Under the pieces are notes generated by a model. It was not told where the DNA came from and searched no databases. It saw only the letters and a list, made by a program, of their open reading frames with translations. The translations under genes were made by a program, and so were the position numbers. From Umezawaea sp049997955 (lineage in GTDB: Bacteria > Actinomycetota > Actinomycetes > Mycobacteriales > Pseudonocardiaceae), in contig JAEBDY010000001.1 of the NCBI GenBank assembly GCA_049997955.1, positions 372,001 to 436,000 of the forward strand: a DNA stretch of 64,000 nucleotides. The letters are read 5' to 3'. Shown here one piece after another: positions 37,571-46,209 of this stretch (position 1 is the stretch's first letter; each line of letters starts with the position of its first letter).

Positions 37571-37597
37571 GCCTGTCAGGTCGGAAATCTGGCAGGC
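37571..37597 (+). promoter_or_regulatory. Hairpin between rpsQ and rplN
   Basis: GCCTGTCAG and CTGGCAGGC pair with one T-G around GTCGGAAAT. It lies at the boundary between the S10 and spc operons, where transcripts are often processed. Confidence 0.5.
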
Positions 37598-37619
37598 CAG
37601 GAATGGTCAGGAGTTGTAA

Positions 37620-37988
37620 GTGATCCAGCAGGAGTCGCGGCTGCGCGTCGCCGACAACACCGGTGCGAAGGAAATCCTTTGCATCCGTGTTCTCGGTGGC
37701 TCGGGCCGCCGCTACGCGGGTATCGGGGACATCATCGTCGCGACGGTGAAGCAGGCCATCCCCGGTGCCAACGTCAAGAAGGGCGATGTCGTCAAGGCCG
37801 TCATCGTTCGGACCGTGAAGGAGCGCCGTCGTCCCGACGGTTCCTACATCCGGTTCGACGAGAACGCCGCCGTGCTCATCAAGCCGGACAACGAGCCGCG
37901 GGGTACCCGCATCTTCGGTCCGGTCGGCCGTGAGCTGCGCGACAAGAAGTTCATGAAGATCATCTCGCTGGCACCGGAGGTGCTCTAG
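37620..37988 (+). CDS. rplN: 50S ribosomal protein L14
   Basis: L14 lies at the intersubunit face and is the binding site of the silencing factor RsfS. The 122-residue protein begins at GTG 37620 (MIQQESRLRVADNTGAKEI) and ends ELRDKKFMKIISLAPEVL. It opens the spc-operon set and is followed by rplX after 2 bp. Confidence 0.98.
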   Translation: MIQQESRLRVADNTGAKEILCIRVLGGSGRRYAGIGDIIVATVKQAIPGANVKKGDVVKAVIVRTVKERRRPDGSYIRFDENAAVLIKPDNEPRGTRIFGPVGRELRDKKFMKIISLAPEVL

Positions 37989-37990
37989 CC

Positions 37991-38305
37991 ATGAAGGTCA
38001 AGAAGGGCGACACGGTCGTCGTCATCGCCGGCAAGGACAAGGGCGCCAAGGGCAAGGTCATCCAGGCCCACCCGGACACCGACAAGGTTCTGGTCGAGGG
38101 CGTGGCCAGGGTCAAGAAGCACACCCGGATCTCGCAGACCCAGCGTGGTGCGCAGTCCGGTGGCATCGTGACCCAGGAGGCCTTGATCCACGTCTCCAAC
38201 GTGATGGTCGTCGACGCGGACGGCAAGCCGTCCCGCATCGGCTACCGGACGAACGACGAGGGCAAGCGCGTCCGCATTTCCCGTCGTAACGGGAAGGACA
38301 TCTGA
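37991..38305 (+). CDS. rplX: 50S ribosomal protein L24
   Basis: L24 initiates 50S assembly. The 104-residue protein begins MKVKKGDTVVVIAGKDKGAKG, the KOW motif, and continues with VEGVARVKKHTR. ATG 37991 is 2 bp after rplN, and rplE begins 2 bp after its stop, so all three are tightly coupled. Confidence 0.98.
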   Translation: MKVKKGDTVVVIAGKDKGAKGKVIQAHPDTDKVLVEGVARVKKHTRISQTQRGAQSGGIVTQEALIHVSNVMVVDADGKPSRIGYRTNDEGKRVRISRRNGKDI

Positions 38306-38307
38306 TC

Positions 38308-38871
38308 ATGACCACTGCTGAGAAGATCATTCCGCGGCTGAAGACCCGCTACCGCGAGGAAATCGCCGCCGAGCTGAACAAGCAGTTCGACTACTCCAAC
38401 GTCATGCAGATCCCGGGCGTGGTGAAGGTCGTCGTCAACATGGGTGTCGGCGACGCCGCCCGTGACGGCAAGCTGATCGAGGGCGCCGTTCGCGACCTCT
38501 CGATCATCACCGGTCAGCGCCCCGAGGTTCGGCGCGCTCGCAAGTCCATCGCGCAGTTCAAGCTTCGCGAGGGCATGCCGATCGGCGCGCGCGCGACGCT
38601 GCGTGGCGACCGCATGTGGGAGTTCCTGGACCGGCTGCTGACCATCGCGCTGCCGCGTATCCGTGACTTCCGCGGCCTGTCGGGCAAGCAGTTCGACGGC
38701 AACGGGAACTACACGTTCGGCCTCAACGAGCAGTCGATGTTCCACGAGATCGACCCCGACGCCATCGACCGCCCGCGCGGCATGGACATCACGGTCGTCA
38801 CCACCGCGACCACCGACGAAGAAGGTCGGGCGCTGCTGAAGCTCCTGGGCTTCCCGTTCAAGGAGAACTGA
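38308..38871 (+). CDS. rplE: 50S ribosomal protein L5
   Basis: L5 binds 5S rRNA and forms bridge B1b with S13. The 187-residue protein contains QIPGVVKVVVNMGVGDAARDGKL and LPRIRDFRGLSGKQFDGNGNYTFGL. ATG 38308 is typical. The gene is followed by the zinc-type S14 gene after 4 bp. Confidence 0.98.
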   Translation: MTTAEKIIPRLKTRYREEIAAELNKQFDYSNVMQIPGVVKVVVNMGVGDAARDGKLIEGAVRDLSIITGQRPEVRRARKSIAQFKLREGMPIGARATLRGDRMWEFLDRLLTIALPRIRDFRGLSGKQFDGNGNYTFGLNEQSMFHEIDPDAIDRPRGMDITVVTTATTDEEGRALLKLLGFPFKEN

Positions 38872-38875
38872 TTCG

Positions 38876-39061
38876 ATGGCCAAGAAGGCATTGATCAACA
38901 AGGCTGCCGCCAAGCCCAAGTTCAAGGTGCGGGGTTACACCCGTTGCCAGCGTTGCGGGCGTCCCCACTCGGTGTTCCGCAAGTTCGGCCTGTGCCGGAT
39001 CTGCCTCCGGGAGATGGCGCACCGCGGCGAACTGCCGGGTGTCAGCAAGTCCAGCTGGTAA
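38876..39061 (+). CDS. rpsN: 30S ribosomal protein S14, zinc-binding type
   Basis: S14 is a late-assembling protein of the 30S head. At 61 residues this is the short zinc-binding form. CQRCGRPHSVFRKFGLCRIC provides the CxxC...CxxC zinc site. Actinobacteria often also carry a longer zinc-free paralogue made under zinc starvation; none is seen in the window. ATG 38876 follows AGGAGAACTG. Confidence 0.97.
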   Translation: MAKKALINKAAAKPKFKVRGYTRCQRCGRPHSVFRKFGLCRICLREMAHRGELPGVSKSSW

Positions 39062-39153
39062 GAAGCGTTTCCACTTCGCTGTAGGCCTGCCCGCGACCGG
39101 ATGTTCGGACCCTGGGCTGGGGAACCGCAGTGAGAAAGGTTGACTAGGTCACC

Positions 39154-39552
39154 ATGACGATGACCGATCCGATCGCAGACATGTTGACTCGTCTGCGCAA
39201 TGCGAACTCGGCATACCACGACAAGGTCGTGATGCCGCACTCGAAGCTCAAGGCGAACATCGCCGAGATCCTCAAGCGCGAGGGCTACATCTCGAGCTAC
39301 CGCGACGAGGCGGGTGACGTTGCGAAGAACCTGGTGGTCGAGCTGAAGTACGGCCCGAACCGGGAGCGCAGCATCGCGGGCCTCCGCCGGGTGTCCAAGC
39401 CCGGTCTCCGCGTGTACGCGAAGTCGACGAACCTCCCCAAGGTGCTCGGTGGCCTTGGTGTTGCCATCATTTCGACCTCTGGTGGTCTGCTGACCGACCG
39501 CCAGGCCAACAAGCAGGGTGTAGGCGGAGAAGTTCTCGCCTACGTCTGGTAA
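39154..39552 (+). CDS. rpsH: 30S ribosomal protein S8
   Basis: S8 organises the 16S central domain and, in E. coli, represses the spc operon. The 132-residue protein begins MTMTDPIADMLTRLRNANSAYHD and ends with the conserved GVGGEVLAYVW. ATG 39154 is used; ATG 39160 is a close alternative. The 92-bp spacer before it holds no obvious strong structure. Confidence 0.98.
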   Translation: MTMTDPIADMLTRLRNANSAYHDKVVMPHSKLKANIAEILKREGYISSYRDEAGDVAKNLVVELKYGPNRERSIAGLRRVSKPGLRVYAKSTNLPKVLGGLGVAIISTSGGLLTDRQANKQGVGGEVLAYVW

Positions 39553-39566
39553 GGGAGGGGGACCGC

Positions 39567-40106
39567 ATGTCGCGCATTGGAAAGCTGCCGATCACCGTTC
39601 CCTCTGGGGTCGACGTGAACATCGACGGCCAGGACGTGAGCATCAAGGGGCCCAAGGGCACCCTGACCCTCACGATCGCCGAGCCGATCGTGCTGGAGAA
39701 GTCGGAGGACGGCACCCTCGAGGTGAAGCGTCCCGACGACGAGCGCCGCAGCCGTTCGCTGCACGGCCTCTCCCGCACCCTGGTGCACAACATGGTCATC
39801 GGTGTGACCCAGGGGTACGAGAAGAAGCTCGAGATCCACGGGGTCGGTTACCGCGTCGCGCTCAAGGGTTCCGACCTGGAGTTCGCGCTCGGCTACAGCC
39901 ACCCGGTGAAGGTCGAGGCCCCTGAGGGCATCACCTTCGTCGTCGAGAACCCCACGCGTTTCTCCGTTCAGGGTATCGACAAGCAGCAGGTGGGCGAGAT
40001 TTCCGCCAACATCCGCAAGCTGCGCAAGCCCGACCCGTACAAGGGCAAGGGTGTGCGGTACTCGGGCGAGAAGATCCGCCGCAAGGTCGGAAAGACGGGT
40101 AAGTGA
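39567..40106 (+). CDS. rplF: 50S ribosomal protein L6
   Basis: L6 lies by the sarcin-ricin loop and GTPase centre. The 179-residue protein begins MSRIGKLPITVPSGVDV and ends in the conserved PDPYKGKGVRYSGEKIRRKVGKTGK region. ATG 39567 follows AAGGGAGGGGG. rplR starts 1 bp after its stop. Confidence 0.98.
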   Translation: MSRIGKLPITVPSGVDVNIDGQDVSIKGPKGTLTLTIAEPIVLEKSEDGTLEVKRPDDERRSRSLHGLSRTLVHNMVIGVTQGYEKKLEIHGVGYRVALKGSDLEFALGYSHPVKVEAPEGITFVVENPTRFSVQGIDKQQVGEISANIRKLRKPDPYKGKGVRYSGEKIRRKVGKTGK

Positions 40107-40107
40107 C

Positions 40108-40509
40108 ATGAGCGAGTCGACTGCTACGAAGCGCAAGCCGGTGGGCAAGGACATCTCGACCACGCGTCGCATCGCCAAGGCCCGTCGTCACTTCCGCCTG
40201 CGCAAGAAGGTCAACGGGACCGCCGAGCGTCCGCGCCTGGTCGTGCACCGTTCCTCGAAGCACATCACCGTGCAGATCGTGGACGACCTGAAGGGCCACA
40301 CCATCGTGTCGGCCACCTCCTTGGAGGCGGACGTGCGCGCGGTGGACGGCGACAAGAAGGCCCGCGCTGCCAAGGTCGGTCAGCTGGCCGCGGCTCGTGC
40401 CAAGGACGCCGGGATCACGGCGGTCGTCTTCGACCGCGGTGGCAACGCGTACCACGGCCGCATCGCCGCTCTGGCGGACGCGGCCCGCGAGGCCGGGCTG
40501 GAGTTCTGA
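40108..40509 (+). CDS. rplR: 50S ribosomal protein L18
   Basis: L18 binds 5S rRNA with L5. The 133-residue protein contains RRHFRLRKKVNGTAERPRLVVHRSSKHI and VVFDRGGNAYHGRIAALADAAREAGLEF. The start ATG 40108 lies directly after rplF; an upstream in-frame GTG lies within rplF and is rejected. Confidence 0.98.
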   Translation: MSESTATKRKPVGKDISTTRRIAKARRHFRLRKKVNGTAERPRLVVHRSSKHITVQIVDDLKGHTIVSATSLEADVRAVDGDKKARAAKVGQLAAARAKDAGITAVVFDRGGNAYHGRIAALADAAREAGLEF

Positions 40510-40543
40510 CAATGCACATCACCGGAATTGAGAGGGACGCCTG

Positions 40544-41152
40544 ATGCCAGGACGCACGCGTCGCGAAGGCGGCGGGGGCGAGCGCGGAGAGCGCCGCGAC
40601 CGTCGTGACGGCGGCCGCGGCGGCGCGGCCCAGGAGAAGACCCCGCACCTCGAGCGCGTGGTTGCCATCAACCGCGTGTCCAAGGTGGTCAAGGGTGGTC
40701 GCCGCTTCAGCTTCACGGCCCTCGTGGTCGTGGGCGACGGCGACGGCATGGTGGGCGTCGGCTACGGCAAGGCCAAGGAAGTTCCCGCGGCCATCGCCAA
40801 GGGCGTCGAGGAAGCGAAGAAGAACTTCTTCCGCGTTCCCCGCATCGGCGGCACGATCCCCCACCCGATCACGGGCAAGAAGGCCGCCGGTGAAGTGATG
40901 CTGCGTCCGGCCTCGGCCGGTACCGGCGTCATCGCCGGTGGCGCTGTCCGCGCGGTGTTGGAGTGCGCCGGGATCCACGACGTGCTGAGCAAGTCGCTGG
41001 GTAGCGACAACGCCATCAACATCGTGCACGCCACCGTGGCCGGGCTGAAGGGCCTGCAGCGTCCGGAGGAGGTCGCGGCCCGCCGCGGCTTGCCGCTGGA
41101 GGACGTCGCACCCGCCGGAATGCTGCGCGCTCGCGCGCAGCAGGGGGCGTGA
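40544..41152 (+). CDS. rpsE: 30S ribosomal protein S5
   Basis: S5 acts in mRNA unwinding and decoding accuracy. The 202-residue protein starts with an Arg/Gly-rich extension (about 1-28), then VAINRVSKVVKGGRRFSFTALVVVGDG, the double-stranded RNA-binding fold. The spectinomycin loop region around VVKGGRRF appears normal. ATG 40544 follows GAGAGGGACGCC. Confidence 0.98.
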   Translation: MPGRTRREGGGGERGERRDRRDGGRGGAAQEKTPHLERVVAINRVSKVVKGGRRFSFTALVVVGDGDGMVGVGYGKAKEVPAAIAKGVEEAKKNFFRVPRIGGTIPHPITGKKAAGEVMLRPASAGTGVIAGGAVRAVLECAGIHDVLSKSLGSDNAINIVHATVAGLKGLQRPEEVAARRGLPLEDVAPAGMLRARAQQGA

Positions 41153-41156
41153 CCCC

Positions 41157-41342
41157 ATGGCACAGCTCAAGATCACCCAGGTGAAGAGCACCATCGGCAC
41201 CAAGCACAACCACCGCGAATCGATCCGCACCCTCGGGCTGCACAAGATTCGCCAGTCGGTGGTGCGCGATGACACCCCCCAGGTCCGCGGTCTGATCCAC
41301 ACCGTGCGCCACCTGGTGGTTGTCGAGGAGGTCAACTCATGA
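41157..41342 (+). CDS. rpmD: 50S ribosomal protein L30
   Basis: A 61-residue two-layer alpha/beta protein of the large subunit. It contains KITQVKSTIGTKHNHRESIRTLGLHKI and ends RGLIHTVRHLVVVEEV. ATG 41157 lies 4 bp after rpsE. The stop overlaps rplO by 4 bp. Confidence 0.97.
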   Translation: MAQLKITQVKSTIGTKHNHRESIRTLGLHKIRQSVVRDDTPQVRGLIHTVRHLVVVEEVNS

Positions 41343-41782
41343 CCATCAAGATCCACCACCTCCGTCCTGCCCCCGGTTCGCACACCGCCAAGACCCGCGT
41401 CGGCCGCGGTGAGGGTTCCAAGGGCAAGACCGCTGGTCGCGGTACGAAGGGCACGGGCGCTCGCAAGAACACCCCGGCGCGCTTCGAGGGTGGCCAGATG
41501 CCGCTGCACATGCGGCTCCCGAAGCTCAAGGGCTTCAAGAACCCGTTCCGCACCGAGTACCAGGTCGTGAACGTCGGCGACCTGGCCCGCCTCTTCCCCA
41601 AGGGCGGCACGATCGGTGTCGACGAGCTCGTCGAATCGGGCGCGGTCCGCAAGGGCCAGCTCGTCAAGGTGCTCGGCGACGGTGACGTCTCGGGCATCAA
41701 GCTCGACGTCACCGCGCACAAGTTCTCGGGCAGCGCCGTCGAGAAGATCGCCGGCGCCGGTGGCACCACCACCGCGCTCTAG
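41339..41782 (+). CDS. rplO: 50S ribosomal protein L15
   Basis: L15 is a late 50S assembly protein. The 147-residue protein has an extended basic N-terminus with HHLRPAPGSHTAKTRVGRGEGSKGKTAGRG and a globular C-terminus. ATG 41339 overlaps the rpmD stop (ATGA). A strong terminator behind it separates it from secY, unlike species where secY is co-transcribed. Confidence 0.98.
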   Translation: MTIKIHHLRPAPGSHTAKTRVGRGEGSKGKTAGRGTKGTGARKNTPARFEGGQMPLHMRLPKLKGFKNPFRTEYQVVNVGDLARLFPKGGTIGVDELVESGAVRKGQLVKVLGDGDVSGIKLDVTAHKFSGSAVEKIAGAGGTTTAL

Positions 41783-41796
41783 TCAGCTGTTCGCGT

Positions 41797-41832
41797 GAAG
41801 GGCCCCCGGAGCTTCGGCTCCGGGGGCCCTTC
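41797..41832 (+). terminator. Intrinsic terminator of the S10/spc ribosomal operons
   Basis: GAAGGGCCCCCGGAGC and its exact complement enclose a TTCG tetraloop, followed by GCTTT. It is one of the strongest hairpins in the window. Confidence 0.92.
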
Positions 41833-42363
41833 GCTTTGCCCGCCGGGGATCCACGGACGACGAACGGCTCCAGGACGTCCCAGGGGAGCCGGTGCCTCGT
41901 CTCGGCATGCGGACGGCTTTGTACGCCCGTAGCGAAGCGCTGAGGACCTGGGAGGCCGCGGTCCTCGTCGTCCCCGAACCGTCACCTGGCGTCGTGACCG
42001 CTGCGGTGCGGCTCCGTCTACGGTGGTGCTGAAGTGGAAGTACCCCGGAGGGCCCTGTGCGTTCGCCCGGCAGGTCCGGGTGCTCCGGAGGACGGGGTGA
42101 TCAGCTCGACCGGTTGACCGGGTGAGCCCATTCGGACCCAAAGATCCACCGTCCTGCAAGGTGTGAATGACGACTGGCTGCGGAGTTGCCCCCGATGACT
42201 GTTAAAGTCGCGGGCTGAACCCGGATGTCCTCCGGGTCGGTGGCGGCTACCTGCTGCGACCGGTCGAAAACCGTCGGCAATTCGCCCGGCGGTAAGTCAG
42301 TGCCGGCGAACGGCCGGTACCGCTCGATGTCGGCCCAGGGCCGACAGCGCTCAGGAGGTTCGC
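41833..42363 (+). other. Intergenic region and leader of secY
   Basis: About 530 bp without a supported gene on either strand. The secY promoter must lie here. A TAAAGT -10-like hexamer occurs near 42204, but it lacks a good -35. The last 100 bp contain GC-rich inverted segments (CCGGCG... around 42280-42330) and AGGAGG at 42354-42359 for secY. Confidence 0.5.
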
Positions 42364-43677
42364 GTGCTCGGCGCATTCCGCTCGGCTCTCGCGACGCCGG
42401 ACCTACGGAAGAAGATCCTCTTCACGCTGGGGATCATCGTGGTGTACCGGTTGGGCGCGACTCTGCCCGCGCCGGGCGTGTCCTTCAAGAACGTCAAGCT
42501 CTGCGCCGAACAGATCGACCAGCAGGGGATCTACTCCCTGATCAACCTGTTCAGCGGTGGCGCGCTGCTCAACTTGTCGATCTTCGCGTTGGGCATCATG
42601 CCCTACATCACCGCCAGCATCATCGTCCAGCTGCTCACCGTGGTCATCCCGCGGTTCGAGCAGCTGAAGAAGGAAGGCCAGGCGGGCCAGGGCAAGCTCA
42701 CGCAGTACACCCGGTACCTGACGATCGCGCTCGCGGTCCTGCAGTCCACCGGCATCGTGGCGCTGGCCGTGCGCAAGCAGCTCTTCCCGAACTGCGCGGA
42801 GCCGGTCGTCCCGGACTCCAGCATCTTCACCCTGATCGTCCTGGTCGTCACGATGACCGCGGGCACCAGCGTCATCATGTGGCTCGGCGAGATCATCACC
42901 GAGAAGGGCATCGGCAACGGCATGTCGTTGCTGATCTTCACCGGTATCGCCGCCCGCATCCCGGCAGAGGGCTCGAACATCCTGGCCAAGGGTGGTCTGA
43001 CGTTCTTCCTGGTCATCGTCGCCGGTCTGATCATCATCGCCAGTGTCATCTACGTGGAGCAGGCCCAGCGCCGCATCCCGGTCCAGTACGCGAAGCGCAT
43101 GATCGGTCGCCGCATGTACGGCGGCACCTCGACCTACCTGCCGCTGAAGGTGAACCAGGCGGGCGTCATCCCGGTCATCTTCGCGTCCTCGCTGCTGTAC
43201 CTGCCCGACCTGATCGCCCGGCTGACGGCCTCGACCGACCCCGGCGCGACCCCCAGCTGGTGGGCGACGTTCGTGGCGACGCACCTGGTGAGCCAGTCCA
43301 GCCCGGTGCACATCGCGCTGTACTTCATGCTGATCGTCTTCTTCACGTACTTCTACGTGGGCATCACGTTCAACCCGGACGAGCGCGCCGACGAGATGAA
43401 GAAGTTCGGCGGGTTCATCCCCGGCATCCGCCCGGGACGTCCCACCGCTGAGTACCTGCGCTTCGTTCTGGGCCGCATCACGCTGCCCGGCTCGCTCTAC
43501 CTCGGCATCGTGGCCATCCTCCCGAACATGTTCCTGGAGCTGACCGGTGAGGGTCAGAACCAGAACTTCCCGTTCGGCGGCACCGCCGTTCTGATCATGG
43601 TGGGCGTCGGCCTCGACACCGTGAAGCAGATCGAGAGCCAGCTCATGCAGCGCAATTACGAAGGGTTCCTCCGCTAG
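42364..43677 (+). CDS. secY: Preprotein translocase subunit SecY
   Basis: SecY is the membrane channel of the Sec pathway. It would export the subtilisin, the mycosin and the Mce lipoprotein encoded elsewhere in this window. The 437-residue protein has about ten membrane segments, the plug/TM2 region with GIYSLINLFSGGALLNLSIFALGIMPYI, and the cytosolic loop KKFGGFIPGIRPGRPTAEYL needed for SecA binding. GTG 42364 follows AGGAGG with good spacing. Its stop overlaps the adk start by one base. Confidence 0.98.
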   Translation: MLGAFRSALATPDLRKKILFTLGIIVVYRLGATLPAPGVSFKNVKLCAEQIDQQGIYSLINLFSGGALLNLSIFALGIMPYITASIIVQLLTVVIPRFEQLKKEGQAGQGKLTQYTRYLTIALAVLQSTGIVALAVRKQLFPNCAEPVVPDSSIFTLIVLVVTMTAGTSVIMWLGEIITEKGIGNGMSLLIFTGIAARIPAEGSNILAKGGLTFFLVIVAGLIIIASVIYVEQAQRRIPVQYAKRMIGRRMYGGTSTYLPLKVNQAGVIPVIFASSLLYLPDLIARLTASTDPGATPSWWATFVATHLVSQSSPVHIALYFMLIVFFTYFYVGITFNPDERADEMKKFGGFIPGIRPGRPTAEYLRFVLGRITLPGSLYLGIVAILPNMFLELTGEGQNQNFPFGGTAVLIMVGVGLDTVKQIESQLMQRNYEGFLR

Positions 43678-44228
43678 TGCGACTCGTTCTCGTTGGCCCG
43701 CCTGGAGCGGGCAAGGGCACCCAGGCCACCGTGTTGAGCGAGAAGCTCGGCGTGCCGCACATCTCCACCGGGGATCTCTTCCGCGCCCACATCAGCAACC
43801 AGACCGAGCTCGGCCGGGAGGTCCAGGAGTACCTGGACTCCGGCGAGCTCGTCCCGGATGCCGTGACCAACGAAATGGTCCGCGAGCGCCTGTCCCAGCC
43901 GGACGCCGTCGAGGGCTTCCTGCTGGACGGCTTCCCGCGCAACGTCGCGCAGGCGGGCGTCCTCGGCGAGATCCTCGCCAGGGACGAGCACGCGCTCGAC
44001 AACGTGCTGGAGTTCAAGGTCGACGAAGACGTCGTGGTCGAGCGCCTGCTCGCCCGCGGCCGCACGGACGACAAGGAAGACGTCATCCGGCACCGCCAGC
44101 AGCTGTACCGCTCGGAGACCGCCCCGCTGCTCGACTACTACGACACCATCGTCGTCAGCATCGACGCCGTGGGCGACGTCAACGAGGTCAGCGAGCGCGC
44201 ACTGCGCGCCCTGCGCGGCGAGCGGTGA
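43677..44228 (+). CDS. adk: Adenylate kinase
   Basis: Interconverts ATP + AMP and 2 ADP. The 183-residue protein has the P-loop GPPGAGKGT (7-15), the AMP-site segment STGDLFRAHI, and the LDGFPRNVAQ block. The lid is the short type (ARGRTDDKEDVIRHRQQ), without zinc cysteines. The start GTG 43677 overlaps the secY stop, and the stop overlaps the next start (GTGA). Confidence 0.97.
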   Translation: MRLVLVGPPGAGKGTQATVLSEKLGVPHISTGDLFRAHISNQTELGREVQEYLDSGELVPDAVTNEMVRERLSQPDAVEGFLLDGFPRNVAQAGVLGEILARDEHALDNVLEFKVDEDVVVERLLARGRTDDKEDVIRHRQQLYRSETAPLLDYYDTIVVSIDAVGDVNEVSERALRALRGER

Positions 44229-45058
44229 GCGGTGGCGTCCTCGAAGTCCTCCGTCGCTTCGTCCCTGGTGGCCGTGAACGCATGATCGAGATCAAGTCCC
44301 GCGGTGAACTGGAAGCCATGCGCGCCGCGGGCCTGGTGGTGGCTCGCACGCTCGCCCTGGTGTCCTCGCACGCCAAGGCGGGCGTAAGCACGCACGAGCT
44401 GGACGAACTGGCCGAGCAGAGCATCCGCGACGCGGGCGCCGTCCCGTCCTTCAAGGGCTACCACGGCTTCCCGGCCAGCATCTGCTCCTCGGTCAACGAG
44501 CAGGTGGTGCACGGCATCCCCAGCCGCACCCAGGTGCTCCAGGAGGGCGACCTCATCTCCATCGACTGCGGCGCCATCCTCGACGGCTGGCACGGCGACT
44601 CGGCGCTCACCGTGGCCATCGGCGAGGTGACCCCGCAGGAGCTGCTGCTGTCGGAGGCCACCCGCACGTCCATGCTCGCGGGCATCGAGGCGGCGATCGC
44701 GGGCGGCAAGCTCAGCGACATCTCGTTCGCCATCGAGGCGGAGACGATCGCGGCGGGCGAGCGGGACGGCATCGAGTACGGCATCGTCGAGGGCTACGGC
44801 GGCCACGGCATCGGCACCAAGATGCACATGGACCCGTTCCTCCCGAACTACGGCAAGCCCGGCAAGGGCCCCAGGCTCAAGCCCGGCATGGCCATCGCCA
44901 TCGAGCCGATGCTGACCCTCGGCACCGAGCACACCGCCGAGCTGGACGACGGCTGGACGGTCGTGACGACCGACGGTTCGCGGGCAGCCCACTGGGAGCA
45001 CAGCATCGCGATCACCGAGGACGGTCCCTGGGTGCTGACGGCGCTCGAAGAGGACTGA
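44225..45058 (+). CDS. map: Methionine aminopeptidase, type I
   Basis: Removes the initiator methionine from nascent proteins. The product has the pita-bread fold with metal ligands in ISIDCGAILDGWHGDSALTV (two Asp), GYGGHGIG (His), AIAIEPM (Glu) and AHWEHSIAI (Glu). From GTG 44225, which overlaps the adk stop by 4 bp, it has 277 residues. ATG 44282 would give 258 residues and starts nearer to where family similarity begins. I prefer the coupled GTG but cannot exclude the ATG. It ends the secY-adk-map unit. Confidence 0.93.
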   Translation: MSGGVLEVLRRFVPGGRERMIEIKSRGELEAMRAAGLVVARTLALVSSHAKAGVSTHELDELAEQSIRDAGAVPSFKGYHGFPASICSSVNEQVVHGIPSRTQVLQEGDLISIDCGAILDGWHGDSALTVAIGEVTPQELLLSEATRTSMLAGIEAAIAGGKLSDISFAIEAETIAAGERDGIEYGIVEGYGGHGIGTKMHMDPFLPNYGKPGKGPRLKPGMAIAIEPMLTLGTEHTAELDDGWTVVTTDGSRAAHWEHSIAITEDGPWVLTALEED

Positions 45059-45073
45059 ACCCTCCCGGCGTTC

Positions 45074-45107
45074 GAAGGGGCTTCGCCTGAGGGCGGGGCC
45101 CCTTCGT
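45074..45107 (+). terminator. Terminator-like hairpin behind map
   Basis: CGAAGGGGC (45074-45082) pairs with GCCCCTTCG (45099-45107); the loop contains further pairing. The T-run is weak. Confidence 0.6.
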
Positions 45108-45173
45108 CGTGCGGAGAAGACTCGCCGAGCACGGGGGCTGTCCCCATGGACCTGGCCGAAGATCCACGCCACG

Positions 45174-45644
45174 ATGGATGACGTGAGCGAGGACACGCCG
45201 ACCATGAGAGCCGCTGACAACGATCGCGAAGTGGTCGTGGAGCAGCTGACCCGCGCGCAAGCCGAGGGCCGTCTGAACCTGGCCGAGTTCGACGACCGCG
45301 TCCAGCGGGCCTGGACCGCGCAAACGTATGCGGACCTGGCCGCCATCACCGCGGACCTCCCGTCCGGCCGCGAGGCCGTGCCGAGGCCGCCCCAGCCGCC
45401 CCCGACCTACCAGCACCAGGTCGTGCCCCAGGCCTTCCACCAGCCGGAAGCGCGGGGCGAGAGCCGGGCCGCCGTGCTGTTCTTCCGGGCCTGGGTGGCG
45501 GCCAGCATGATCAACTTCGTCATCTGGGGGCTGGTCAGCATCACCTCCCTGGAGCTGGTCTACCCGTGGTGGATCTGGGTGGCGGGCCCGTGGGGAGCGC
45601 TGATCCTGGCGGGGCGGATGACCCGATTTGGGTTGTCGCGCTGA
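45174..45644 (+). CDS. DUF1707 membrane protein
   Basis: A 156-residue protein. The N-terminal third matches the actinobacterial DUF1707 pattern (RAADNDREVVVEQLTRAQAEGRLNLAEFDDRV, about 11-45), a small helical domain. A Pro/Gln-rich linker follows (about 66-95), and two membrane segments lie in the C-terminal half (about 103-122 and 126-147). Function of the family is unknown. The start may be ATG 45174, GTG 45183 or ATG 45205. The -35 of the infA promoter overlaps its 3' end. Confidence 0.8.
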   Translation: MDDVSEDTPTMRAADNDREVVVEQLTRAQAEGRLNLAEFDDRVQRAWTAQTYADLAAITADLPSGREAVPRPPQPPPTYQHQVVPQAFHQPEARGESRAAVLFFRAWVAASMINFVIWGLVSITSLELVYPWWIWVAGPWGALILAGRMTRFGLSR

Positions 45645-45656
45645 ACTGCGTACTAT
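45628..45656 (+). promoter_or_regulatory. Putative promoter of the infA-rpoA operon
   Basis: TTGGGT (45628-45633) and TACTAT (45651-45656) are 17 bp apart. Transcription would start near 45663, giving a leader of about 150 nt before infA. The -35 lies inside the end of the DUF1707 gene. Confidence 0.6.
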
Positions 45657-45815
45657 GGGTAGGTGGCGCACACGTAGCGCCGGTTCCGTCATGCCTGTGA
45701 TGGTGGCCAGCAGTGGTCGAGCTCCAGGTGATCAGTGGTTCCGCAAGGGCCGGTCGGAGTCGGGGCAGCGCGTGTCCACATCCGGGTACAACCACCGTCA
45801 CGAAACGCGGAGGAC

Positions 45816-46037
45816 ATGGGCAAGAAGGACGGGGCCATTGAGGTCGAGGGCCGCGTAGTCGAGCCGCTCCCCAACGCGATGTTCCGAGTCGAGTTGGAGA
45901 ACGGACACAAGGTCCTGGCACACATCAGCGGCAAGATGCGTCAGCACTACATCCGAATCCTCCCTGAGGACCGGGTTGTCGTGGAGCTTTCGCCCTACGA
46001 CCTGTCCCGAGGGCGCATCGTCTACCGCTACAAGTGA
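45816..46037 (+). CDS. infA: Translation initiation factor IF-1
   Basis: IF-1 blocks the A site during initiation. The 73-residue OB-fold protein begins MGKKDGAIEVEGRVVEPLPNA and ends DLSRGRIVYRYK. ATG 45816 follows GGAGG closely. It is followed by rpmJ after 58 bp, the standard actinobacterial order. Confidence 0.98.
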   Translation: MGKKDGAIEVEGRVVEPLPNAMFRVELENGHKVLAHISGKMRQHYIRILPEDRVVVELSPYDLSRGRIVYRYK

Positions 46038-46095
46038 CCTCCACGGTGGCCGGGGCAGCCGCCTCGGGCACGCGGCAAAGCAGGAGAGCTCAGGC

Positions 46096-46209
46096 GTGAA
46101 GGTTCAGCCGAGCGTCAAGAAGATCTGCGACAAGTGCAAGGTGATCCGCCGTCACGGGCGAGTCATGGTGATCTGCGAGAACCTGCGTCACAAGCAGCGT
46201 CAGGGCTGA
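46096..46209 (+). CDS. rpmJ: 50S ribosomal protein L36, zinc-binding type
   Basis: The smallest ribosomal protein, 37 residues: MKVQPSVKKICDKCKVIRRH continuing to HKQRQG. Its zinc ligands are the two Cys of CDKC, the Cys of VICENLRH and the following His. GTG 46096 follows CAGGAGAGC. Like S14, it is the zinc-containing form. Confidence 0.96.
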   Translation: MKVQPSVKKICDKCKVIRRHGRVMVICENLRHKQRQG